64,000 nucleotides of DNA, taken from contig CALKOC010000008.1 in the NCBI GenBank assembly GCA_938091085.1, forward strand, positions 1 to 64,000. Direction: 5' to 3'. Made by a program: the position numbers and the translations under genes. Source of the stretch: an uncultured Alphaproteobacteria bacterium. Lineage in GTDB: Bacteria; Pseudomonadota; Alphaproteobacteria; RS24. Below the pieces are notes generated by a model. The model ran no database searches and was not told where the DNA came from. It saw only the letters and a program-made list of their open reading frames with translations. This document shows, piece after piece, positions 1 through 8,741 of the stretch (the stretch's first letter is position 1; the number at the start of each line of letters is the position of its first letter).

Positions 1-253
1 ACAGACGCGACTCGGAACGAACATCATCTGCAAATTCGAGCATTTGTTCTTCATTCACATTTGGTGGGCCGACAAGGTCACGGAAAGCTTCGTCTACATA
101 GACATGACAAGTCGCACATGAACAAGACCCGCCACAATCTGCTTCAATGCCCGGAACACCATTGCGGGTTGCAACTTCCATGACCGTATCGCCTGCTTGG
201 GCTTCAAATTCAGTTACACTGCCGTCTTCTCTGATGAAACTAATTTTGACCAT
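1..253 (-). CDS. 2Fe-2S ferredoxin (partial, runs off window start)
   Basis: Reverse strand reads MVKISFIREDGSVTEFEAQAGDTVMEVATRNGVPGIEADCGGSCSCATCHVYVDEAF...; CX5CX2C adrenodoxin-type cluster motif. Confidence 0.85.
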   Translation of the reverse strand, partial: MVKISFIREDGSVTEFEAQAGDTVMEVATRNGVPGIEADCGGSCSCATCHVYVDEAFRDLVGPPNVNEEQMLEFADDVRSESRL

Positions 254-274
254 GCTTAAAACTCCTCTAATTTC

Positions 275-1168
275 TTAACTTGTATATGACGAAACAACAT
301 TTTCGATTGTTTCTTTAATTCGGTTACGCCCATAATTCAGATCTCCATTTTCAGGATCATAGCTCACAGTCGCATTCCTACCAGCGTATAGAATAATATC
401 CGGAAGCATAGGATGGGCATCAGTGATTACATCCAGATCTTGTGGATTGCCTACAGCTTCGCAGAATAACTCGAAATATTCTTTCCAAGTCAAATTCTCA
501 TCGCCAATAAGGTAAGCTCTGCCTGCCTCACCATGCATAAAACCTCCCAGCACTGCTTCTGCTACGGAGAGACTGCTAATGTGGTTAACACCACCGTCAG
601 GGGCAACCAGTGGCACACCTTCAAGCTTGCCGGCAGCGAACATAGTCAACCCTTCGAGATGCGGCGTATCTATGCCAGGGAATTGCCCAATAATATACGG
701 CGCATTAAGACAAACGATTTCAAAATCAGGGCAAGAAAATGCTCTGAGAGCTTTGTCGGCTTCATAACGGGAGCGTACATAGGCGCTAGTTTCAATTTTT
801 TCAGCAGCGACGATTGGGTAAAATGTCCCGATATAAACCGCTTTTGAAATATTAGACTTGGCAGCTTGCTCAAAGAAATAAGGTACACGCACACTATTGG
901 CATGTTTAAAAAATGTCTCGTCACTCTCACCTTCAGGCAACATGCGTATATCCGCCCCAGCTGAGAAAACCAGCCAATCAAAAGCATTAAGGGTTTCAAT
1001 CGAAATGTCATCCTTAATATAATCATGAGCAATATGCGCAAACTCTGAGAGCGCAGGGTTGGAGGTCGGATTTCTAGACATAAGTGTTACTTCATGCCCT
1101 TTAGATGCCATCAAACGGGCTGTCTCAGCCCCTACAAGGCCAGTGCCGCCTACAATCAATGTTTTCAT
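275..1168 (-). CDS. NAD(P)-dependent epimerase/dehydratase family (extended SDR)
   Basis: N-terminal MKTLIVGGTGLVGAETARLMASKGHEV Rossmann motif GGTGLVG. Confidence 0.8.
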   Translation of the reverse strand: MKTLIVGGTGLVGAETARLMASKGHEVTLMSRNPTSNPALSEFAHIAHDYIKDDISIETLNAFDWLVFSAGADIRMLPEGESDETFFKHANSVRVPYFFEQAAKSNISKAVYIGTFYPIVAAEKIETSAYVRSRYEADKALRAFSCPDFEIVCLNAPYIIGQFPGIDTPHLEGLTMFAAGKLEGVPLVAPDGGVNHISSLSVAEAVLGGFMHGEAGRAYLIGDENLTWKEYFELFCEAVGNPQDLDVITDAHPMLPDIILYAGRNATVSYDPENGDLNYGRNRIKETIENVVSSYTS

Positions 1169-1229
1169 AATTCCCTCTTATAATGTTATTGCCGAAATTA
1201 AATCACACGGCCTAGATAACTGCCCGTTA

Positions 1230-1640
1230 TTAATCAGGCCTCTGCCCCCCACATAGAATATCTGTAACTTTTTCAGTGTCCATATATTCTTTGAAGAGAA
1301 GGACTTTGCCGTCCTTAAAGATAAACAAAAAATGATAAAAATTTTGATATTTAACGCCAGAAATATGCATGCCTTCGCTTTCAGCTTCAACAGCAACCCG
1401 GTCATTTTCAGCTATCATACTGATGATTTTGAATTTAATGCCATCTGGAAAGGCTTCATAAATTTGTCCGGCAAATTCTTGTAACGATGCTTTTGAATGT
1501 GTCCCTGAAATAAGAGTATTGCCAGATGTCCAGACCGCACCTTCTTCATGATAAAGGTTTACAAACCCCTCAACATTGCCATTGGACATGTGATCAAAGA
1601 AGTCAATGACTGTCTCTTTATGTTTTTCAGTGTTCATCAA
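1230..1640 (-). CDS. SnoaL-like / NTF2-fold protein
   Basis: 136 aa, VIDFFDHMSNGNVEGFVNLYHEEGAVW... typical SnoaL-like start. Confidence 0.7.
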   Translation of the reverse strand: MMNTEKHKETVIDFFDHMSNGNVEGFVNLYHEEGAVWTSGNTLISGTHSKASLQEFAGQIYEAFPDGIKFKIISMIAENDRVAVEAESEGMHISGVKYQNFYHFLFIFKDGKVLLFKEYMDTEKVTDILCGGQRPD

Positions 1641-1730
1641 CTAACAGTTCTACCAACACGCCATCGAAAAGCTTTATTCACTTTCGACGGCGTGCAAGAT
1701 AGATGGCCTCTTTAATCAATTAGGCGATAA

Positions 1731-2801
1731 TCAAGCGAAACCATACATGCGAGCGCCATTGCCCCATGTAATTTTATCGGTTTCCTCGTCAGGCATATCC
1801 TTAAACATCTCGGCAACTTTTGCTTGCGCATTCGGCCAATTACAGCACGGATGCGGGAAGTCGGTTGACCAGAGAAGATTATCAACACCAAGCTCATAAC
1901 GATTGTCTACAGCTTCAGGCTCATCAACAAAAGTCACAGCCATCTGACGCTTCCAGTAAGTGCTCGGAAGCTCCTTAACACCCGGGAATTCGTAATGCTG
2001 GTGCATCCGACGATCGAGGAATCTAAGGAACCCAGGAATCCAAAACAGTCCAGGCTCAACCCAAACAATTTTAAGCCCCGGATGACGCTCCAGAATACCT
2101 GTCAGGAAATACCACATCATTGGCTCCATCATCAGTGATGGTGGCAGGCCAGTGAAGATACCTTTTTGTGGGGTTGGGTCACGACGGAAAGTACCCCATA
2201 GGTGCTTTGTCACTGTCAAATGGTGAGCGATCACCACACCCGATTCAGCAATGGCAGCAAACAATCTATCATAACGCTCATCGTGGTAATCAGGCAGACC
2301 AAGAACTGATGGTGAATTTGGTAATTGCACTGAGCGCGCACCAAGTTGAACAACCCGGTGTAGCTCTTCAATTGCAAAATCAATATCCGTAATCGGCAAA
2401 TGATAGGTAATCAGGATACGGTTTGGATCGACAGATGCAAATTCATAAAGCGCACGGTTAAACGCCTCAAGGTTATCCTGAACAGTATCAAGGTTATTAT
2501 AAAAACGCATATCATCCAGCGGGTCATTATACATAACCTCGTGGGCAACACCGTCTCGGTCCATAGCCTCAAGTCTAGCCGGACCCTCGCGGTAACCCGG
2601 ATGACTTGCAGCCTCAAGATCAACGAAGTCTTCCATGGCAAGGCTTTCCCCCTGCTTCATGTCTTCATCATATTTTTCATAAGCTTTCACAGCTTCATCG
2701 AAAGCATCTAATTTGGTGCTCGCAACATGCTTACGAATAGCTTCTGGTGGAATGTAGACATGTGAGTCTACTGAAAATAGTTTACGATTCTCGCCACTCA
2801 T
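1731..2801 (-). CDS. amidohydrolase family protein (amidohydrolase_2 type)
   Basis: SVDSHVYIPPEAI N-terminus, ...WSTDFPHPCCNWPN near C-terminus; start placed at the ATG preceded by GGAGGG (2801) rather than the ORF-track start. Confidence 0.8.
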   Translation of the reverse strand: MSGENRKLFSVDSHVYIPPEAIRKHVASTKLDAFDEAVKAYEKYDEDMKQGESLAMEDFVDLEAASHPGYREGPARLEAMDRDGVAHEVMYNDPLDDMRFYNNLDTVQDNLEAFNRALYEFASVDPNRILITYHLPITDIDFAIEELHRVVQLGARSVQLPNSPSVLGLPDYHDERYDRLFAAIAESGVVIAHHLTVTKHLWGTFRRDPTPQKGIFTGLPPSLMMEPMMWYFLTGILERHPGLKIVWVEPGLFWIPGFLRFLDRRMHQHYEFPGVKELPSTYWKRQMAVTFVDEPEAVDNRYELGVDNLLWSTDFPHPCCNWPNAQAKVAEMFKDMPDEETDKITWGNGARMYGFA

Positions 2802-2896
2802 GGGGCCCTCCTGCAGAGTAATAATCAAGAAAAACGCAGTTTTTACAAACTCAGTTATTAAACAATAAGTCAACTTTCTCGAAATTACAATTTTAA

Positions 2897-2911
2897 TCGA
2901 ACGTCATTCGA
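2897..2911 (-). promoter_or_regulatory. putative operator box TCGAA-CGTCA-TTCGA upstream of the amidohydrolase operon
   Basis: Perfect 5-bp inverted arms, 5-nt spacer, followed by AAAA; about 96 nt upstream of the 2801 start. Confidence 0.5.
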
Positions 2912-2920
2912 AAAATAATC

Positions 2921-2955
2921 ACAAAAAAAACGGCGGGTATAAAACCCGCCGTTTC
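2921..2955 (-). terminator. Rho-independent terminator for the TonB-dependent receptor ending at 2977
   Basis: AAACGGCGGGTATAAAACCCGCCGTTT hairpin; T-tract on the minus strand. Confidence 0.85.
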
Positions 2956-2976
2956 AATCTTGATATAAGCGTCTGC

Positions 2977-5568
2977 TTAGAAGTTCATACCCATTGACAT
3001 GCCATAAGAAGCTGGCTCGCCGAATACGAAGACATCGTAAGAAAGCGCTCTGAAGCCGATACCATCAATACGGTATTCTTCATCGGTAATGTTCTTGCCC
3101 CAAAGTTTCAGGAACGCTGTATTACCGTTTGAAAGCGAATAGTTAAACTTCACATTAACATTGATCAAATCATGCTCATCATTACCTTCATCCTGTGAGG
3201 AAAGATGTTCATCTTTATGGTTCAAGTTAATATGCGCATACATATCCAATCTGTCAGTCAACTGAGTATTGTAATCAAGAGCAATTGTATAGGCCCACTC
3301 AGGAACACCAAGAGGGTCGTCTCTCAAGTCAATAACGTTGGGTGTTCCAGCAGGCACAAGAGCGCAAACTGCAGCGCGTTGGCCCGGAACTTGACAGAGG
3401 TAAGGGTTAACAACTGGATCATTTTGTACATCTGTATAGGCTGCATTACCTGAAACAGTAAAGCTATCACCAATTAGGTGGACAAAATCAAACTCAAACC
3501 CTTCCATTTCGGAACTTGTGTTTACGATAGAGCGGTTTGTTGCAACAGATGGCTCTTTTGGAACATTGAACTGCTCATTTTCTAATTCATATTGGAATGC
3601 AGCAACATTCAGACGGGTACGCCCATCATTGAATGTGCTTTTAATACCAATTTCATAGGCTGTGATTTCTTCTGGGTCAAAAACAAGGTCTTCACCATAA
3701 CCAAGTACTGGGTCAGGTGATGAGGTTGCTGTTTCGTTGAAACCACCGGCACGGAATGACTCAGTCCGAGACGCATAAAACATTGTGTCATCATTAAAGT
3801 CATACTCAACCATGAAGGTCGGGTCAGTGCTGTCAAAGGAGTTCGACGCCACATTCTGAGGAATAACATTACCAAGTAAATCTATGTTATCGCCAAACAA
3901 TGGTGAAAGAGGCTGTTGGACAACATCTTTTTCTTCATCAGAAATACGAATACCGGCTGTGACACGAAGATTATCCTGAACATGATATGTGAATTGGGAA
4001 TATGCAGCCATAGCATCTGTTTCAACAATCAAAGGCAAACCTGAACCCTGTCTAGAATCCCGGAAGCCGCCAGTACAACCTGCAATGAATGCAGTTGTTG
4101 GGTTCGGGGCAGCAGCATAAACTGCTTGATTACAAAAACCAAGAGCTGTACCGAGGTCAACAAACGCTTGGGCATCTGTCCGATTTCTGTAGCCACCATC
4201 AACATCTCTGTTTGTAGCTGTATCCTCATTAAGGTAATACAGACCAGCTGTATACTCCAGCTTACCGTCCATAACGTCACCAGTGAAAGTCACCTCAACT
4301 TGGTGCTGCTCATGATCATCTGGGCCAGTACTGACACTATTATAGAAGTCTGTCATTGGAGTGCCTAGAGCTGCAAGGAAACCAGTTCTAAACGGAATAA
4401 ATCCGGTAGGATTTGTAGGACCTGCAGCAAGAGCAGCAATATTTCCGAGATACCCACCTGTAATCGCGTTCAAACCAAGGCTGACATCTGGTACTGTATC
4501 ACCTAGATATGGACCGGTTCGGGAGAAAGTCTCAATTTGACCTACATCAGGCTGAAGTGAAACAGCACGCTTACCGTCTTGTGAACGGAAACCAACATTA
4601 AATTTAACCTGGTGATTATCAGCAAGGTCATATTCAGCCGTTAAAGAAACACCCATTGTTTCCATTTCACCTCTGCCAACATTTTGCAATGAATTGGCTG
4701 TGTCTTGGCGTCCATTCCGCGGCGTCATAACACCCGCAAAACCAAACAGAGAGGGTTCAGCAGGCTGATAAGCACCATCTGGAACTGATTGGTAATAAAG
4801 CGGTGTGTTTTCCATATTACTGTAATCAGCAGCAAAGTTAACGGTCAGTTTGTCACTCACCTCGTTAAGATATGCGAATCTGTAACCGACTTTATCACTG
4901 GCAGCGAAGTTTTCACCGAGACCTTTATTCTCGACCCAACCACCATGCTCTGAATAATAAGCTGACAATCTAATCGCTGATGCATCATTAAGAGGTATAT
5001 TTACAGAACCTTGAGCTTCCCTTTGGCTGAAGGAACCAAAACCAACCTCAACCTTACCAAAATATTCATCAGGATTTGGTTTTGCGGAAATCAGGTTAAT
5101 TGCACCGGCAACAGCGTTACGACCATAAAGTGAGCCCTGTGGACCTTTAAGAACTTCTGCTCTTGCAAGATCAGGGCTGTCGAAAGCAATACCAATGATT
5201 TTACCCATATACATGCCATCAACATACATAGCGACTTTACTGTCCAGACCATGCTGGGGGTCACCTGTACCGATACCACGCATAAAGATTCTAAATCCGT
5301 TGGAGTTAGCCGCAGCAGGATAAGTTACCAGACCTGGCGTAAACTGAGACAAATCGGCAAAGCCATCAATGTCGCGAGCTTCCAATGCCTCTGCGTCAAA
5401 AGCAGAGATAGATACAGGAACATCCTGTAGTGACTCTTCACGTTTCTGAGCAGTAACGACGATATTATCAATCGCACGGCTCTCCTGCGCCTTTACTGGA
5501 CTGGAATATGAAATTCCGGAAGTTATTAATGCCACCGCAAGAGATGACATATATAGTTTTGTTGACAT
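2977..5568 (-). CDS. TonB-dependent receptor (tandem copy 1)
   Basis: Signal peptide MSTKLYMSSLAVALITSG...; DNIVVTAQKREESLQDVPVSISAF plug start; C-terminal Phe (GMNF). Start at ATG 5568 preferred. Confidence 0.92.
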   Translation of the reverse strand: MSTKLYMSSLAVALITSGISYSSPVKAQESRAIDNIVVTAQKREESLQDVPVSISAFDAEALEARDIDGFADLSQFTPGLVTYPAAANSNGFRIFMRGIGTGDPQHGLDSKVAMYVDGMYMGKIIGIAFDSPDLARAEVLKGPQGSLYGRNAVAGAINLISAKPNPDEYFGKVEVGFGSFSQREAQGSVNIPLNDASAIRLSAYYSEHGGWVENKGLGENFAASDKVGYRFAYLNEVSDKLTVNFAADYSNMENTPLYYQSVPDGAYQPAEPSLFGFAGVMTPRNGRQDTANSLQNVGRGEMETMGVSLTAEYDLADNHQVKFNVGFRSQDGKRAVSLQPDVGQIETFSRTGPYLGDTVPDVSLGLNAITGGYLGNIAALAAGPTNPTGFIPFRTGFLAALGTPMTDFYNSVSTGPDDHEQHQVEVTFTGDVMDGKLEYTAGLYYLNEDTATNRDVDGGYRNRTDAQAFVDLGTALGFCNQAVYAAAPNPTTAFIAGCTGGFRDSRQGSGLPLIVETDAMAAYSQFTYHVQDNLRVTAGIRISDEEKDVVQQPLSPLFGDNIDLLGNVIPQNVASNSFDSTDPTFMVEYDFNDDTMFYASRTESFRAGGFNETATSSPDPVLGYGEDLVFDPEEITAYEIGIKSTFNDGRTRLNVAAFQYELENEQFNVPKEPSVATNRSIVNTSSEMEGFEFDFVHLIGDSFTVSGNAAYTDVQNDPVVNPYLCQVPGQRAAVCALVPAGTPNVIDLRDDPLGVPEWAYTIALDYNTQLTDRLDMYAHINLNHKDEHLSSQDEGNDEHDLINVNVKFNYSLSNGNTAFLKLWGKNITDEEYRIDGIGFRALSYDVFVFGEPASYGMSMGMNF

Positions 5569-5655
5569 ATTATTTCCCACCCTACTGATTAAAATTTTAA
5601 GCAACGTCACAAATTTTACAATCAATTACAAAATTTAGACACAACTGAATAATAA

Positions 5656-5670
5656 GAGAATACCATTCGA
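5656..5670 (-). promoter_or_regulatory. putative operator box GAGAA-TACCA-TTCGA upstream of TonB receptor copy 1
   Basis: Same 15-bp architecture and A-tract as the 2897 box; about 88 nt from the 5568 start. Confidence 0.45.
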
Positions 5671-5747
5671 AAAAAAACAACATAAAAATTTAGGAGAATA
5701 CAGCCGTTTCGCGATTATGGTATTTTTGCAACACTTTCAATAAGGCA

Positions 5748-5780
5748 CAAAAAACCCCGGGCAGAGAACCGCCCGGGGCA
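5748..5780 (-). terminator. Rho-independent terminator for TonB receptor copy 2
   Basis: CCCCGGGC...GCCCGGGG stem with T-tract on the minus strand. Confidence 0.85.
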
Positions 5781-5802
5781 AATTTTGCAGAAAGTTTACT
5801 TC

Positions 5803-8484
5803 TTAGAAGTTCATACCTACTGACATGCCATAAGAAGCTGGCTCTCCGAATACGAAGACATCATATGAAAGCGCTCTGAAGCCAATACCGTCAATACGAT
5901 ACTCTTCATCGGTAATATTTTTGCCCCAAATTTTCGCGAAGGCTGTTCTACCGTTTGAAAGCTCATAATTAAACTTCACATTAACATTCACAAGGTCATG
6001 CTCATCATTACCTTCATCCTGTGAAGAAATATGATCATCTTTATGGCTCAAGTTAATATGCGCATACATATCCAGCCTGTCACTTAATTGCCTAGTGTAA
6101 TCCAGGGAAAGACTGTAAGCCAAATCCGGCGCACCCAGTGGCTGCGATCTTAGATCGACAACATTAGGCGCCCCTACAGCCCGAGGATCGTCACAACTAA
6201 ATTGAACATCCACCGGCATACCATTTCTCTCCACCGAAACCAAACATAAGAATGGATTCACAGTCGGCTCATTTTGAACGTCCGTATAAGCGAGATTACC
6301 TGATAGGGTTAAACTGTCACCAATCAGATGGACGAAATCAAACTCAAAGCCTTCCATTTCGGAATTTGTGTTCACAATAGAACGAATTGTCCCAATGTTT
6401 GGATCTTTAGGAACATTGAATTGTTCATTATCAAGCTCATATTGGAACACTGCAACATTCAGCTGGGTACGCCTGTCATTAAATGTGCTTTTGACACCAA
6501 TCTCATAAGCTGTGATTTCCTCTGGATTAAACACAAAGTCTTCACCATAGGTCAAATTAGGCTCACGAACAGATGACGCCGTTTCATTAAAACCACCAGC
6601 ACGGAATGACTCAGTTCGAGACGCATAAAGCAATGTGTCTTCATTAAAATCATATTCAACCATGAAAGTCGGGTCGACACTATCAAACGACACAGATGCA
6701 ACGTTCTGAGGAATTAGATTACCGAGCAAGTCATAGTTATCTCCAAAAACAGGAGAGAATGGTTGTTGGACAGAATCTTTTGACTCCTCAGAAATGCGTA
6801 AACCAGCCGTTAAGCGAAGGTCATCACGCATATGATAGGTAAACTGTGAATATGCCGCCATGGCATCGGTTTCAACAATCAATGGCAAACCTGAGCCTTG
6901 TCTAAGATTTCCGAATGCCCGTGTGCAAGCGGCGACAAAGTCTTGAGTATTGCTATAAAGGCCAGGGACACAAACACCTAAAGCTGGTGCTACATGCGAG
7001 AAAATTTGAGCGTCTCTAGGATTTCTATAACCACCATTGAGATTCCTATTCGTTGCAGTATCTTCATTGAGGTAATACAGTCCGGCTGTGTAATTCACCA
7101 AACCGTCTAAAACGCTACCAGTGAATGTTACTTCAACTTGGTACTGTTCGTGATCATCCGGCCCCTTGCTGATACTGTTATAGAAGTCAGTCATGGGCGT
7201 CGTCATGAGATCATAAAAACCATCTCTGAAAGGTATGAAACCGTTATTCGGAACTTGCCCTGAGAGAAAAATTGGATTGTCGACACCAAAAGTAAGAATA
7301 CCACCACCACGTTGAGGGTTAAAATTATACCCACCTGTAATCGCATTCAAACCAAGGCTGACACCTGGTACTGTATCACCTAGATATGGACCAGAACCGA
7401 CTTGCACAGCTGCAAACTGACCGACGTCAGGCTGAAGTGAAACAGCTCGCTCACCGTCCTGTGAACGGTATCCGACCTTAAACTTGACATTATGATTATC
7501 ATCAAAGTCATAGTCAGCTGTTAATGAAACACCCATTGTTTCCATTTCGCCTCTGCCAACATTTTGCAATGAGTTGACTGTGTCTTGGCGACCATTCCGC
7601 GGTGTTACCACAGCTGCAAAACCAAAACGTGACTCTTGTAATGGCTGGTAAGCGCCATCCGGAACTGATTGGTAATAAAGCGGTGTGTTTTCCATATTGT
7701 TATAATCCGCAGCAAAGTTAAGGGTCAGCTTGTCACTCACCTCGTTAAGATATGCAAATCTGTAACCGACCTTATCGGTAGCTGCGAAATTTTCACCGAG
7801 GCCTGTGTTTTCGACCCAACCACCATGCTCTGAATAATAAGCTGACAATCTGACAGCTGATGAGTCATTAAGCGGTATATTGACATAACCCTTAGCTTCA
7901 CGCTGACTAAAAGAACCAAAACCAATTTCAACCTTACCGATATATTCATCAGGATTAGGTTTTGCAGAAATCAGATTGATGGCACCGGCAACGGCGTTAC
8001 GACCATAAAGTGAACCCTGAGGCCCTTTGAGAACCTCTGCTCTGGCAAGATCTGGGCTGTCAAAAGCGATACCGATGGTTTTCCCCATATACATGCCATC
8101 GACATACAAAGCGACCTTACTATCCAGACCATGCTGAGGGTCACCAGTACCAATACCGCGCATAAAGATTCTAAATCCGTTGGAGTTAGCCGCAGCAGGA
8201 TAAGTCACCAGGCCGGGCGTAAACTGTGACAAATCGGCAAAGCCGTCAATGTCTCTTACTTCTAAGGCCTCAGTATCAAATGCTGAAATAGAAATCGGCA
8301 CATCCTGTAATGACTCTTCACGTTTTTGAGCCGTTACGACGATGTTATCAATAACGCGCGGGCTTTTGCCAGCTCCTTGAGCGGCCAACCCTGTAGGCAA
8401 CAGACCAGCAATCACAGCCAGTCCTAACCCACCATGCACCAAATGGCGCCCCCGACTTAGCCGGGTGTTAAGTTTAAATAACAT
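5803..8484 (-). CDS. TonB-dependent receptor (tandem copy 2)
   Basis: Highly similar to 2977-5568 over most of the length; same plug and C-terminus, different signal peptide. Confidence 0.92.
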   Translation of the reverse strand: MLFKLNTRLSRGRHLVHGGLGLAVIAGLLPTGLAAQGAGKSPRVIDNIVVTAQKREESLQDVPISISAFDTEALEVRDIDGFADLSQFTPGLVTYPAAANSNGFRIFMRGIGTGDPQHGLDSKVALYVDGMYMGKTIGIAFDSPDLARAEVLKGPQGSLYGRNAVAGAINLISAKPNPDEYIGKVEIGFGSFSQREAKGYVNIPLNDSSAVRLSAYYSEHGGWVENTGLGENFAATDKVGYRFAYLNEVSDKLTLNFAADYNNMENTPLYYQSVPDGAYQPLQESRFGFAAVVTPRNGRQDTVNSLQNVGRGEMETMGVSLTADYDFDDNHNVKFKVGYRSQDGERAVSLQPDVGQFAAVQVGSGPYLGDTVPGVSLGLNAITGGYNFNPQRGGGILTFGVDNPIFLSGQVPNNGFIPFRDGFYDLMTTPMTDFYNSISKGPDDHEQYQVEVTFTGSVLDGLVNYTAGLYYLNEDTATNRNLNGGYRNPRDAQIFSHVAPALGVCVPGLYSNTQDFVAACTRAFGNLRQGSGLPLIVETDAMAAYSQFTYHMRDDLRLTAGLRISEESKDSVQQPFSPVFGDNYDLLGNLIPQNVASVSFDSVDPTFMVEYDFNEDTLLYASRTESFRAGGFNETASSVREPNLTYGEDFVFNPEEITAYEIGVKSTFNDRRTQLNVAVFQYELDNEQFNVPKDPNIGTIRSIVNTNSEMEGFEFDFVHLIGDSLTLSGNLAYTDVQNEPTVNPFLCLVSVERNGMPVDVQFSCDDPRAVGAPNVVDLRSQPLGAPDLAYSLSLDYTRQLSDRLDMYAHINLSHKDDHISSQDEGNDEHDLVNVNVKFNYELSNGRTAFAKIWGKNITDEEYRIDGIGFRALSYDVFVFGEPASYGMSVGMNF

Positions 8485-8619
8485 TGTTAAATTCCCCTTC
8501 TTTGACTTGTCTACAAGTTCTTTTCAGTGAGAAAGCGGAATAGGTACGCCCGCTTCTTTTATTTTTATTACGCGACGCAAAATATATTTATTATTTAGTT
8601 AGACTAAACTAATAGCATT

Positions 8620-8634
8620 AGAAATATCGTTCGA
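8620..8634 (-). promoter_or_regulatory. putative operator box AGAAA-TATCG-TTCGA upstream of TonB receptor copy 2
   Basis: Half-site TTCGAAAAAAA identical to the copy 1 upstream region; left arm degenerate. Confidence 0.4.
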
Positions 8635-8741
8635 AAAAAAACAATACCTATTTTTTACTATAATATAAGCTCGTAATTATTATGGTATTTTTGCCACAAT
8701 GATAATCAGAGCATTAATCCGTTTAATTTTTAAAACTGGGA

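Noticed and set aside
670-1041. Overlapping ORFs antisense to or frame-shifted within annotated genes throughout the ORF track (e.g. 670-1041, 2411-2641, 47110-47400)
   Set aside because: Embedded in strong coding sequence, low-complexity composition and no recognisable motifs; typical spurious ORFs
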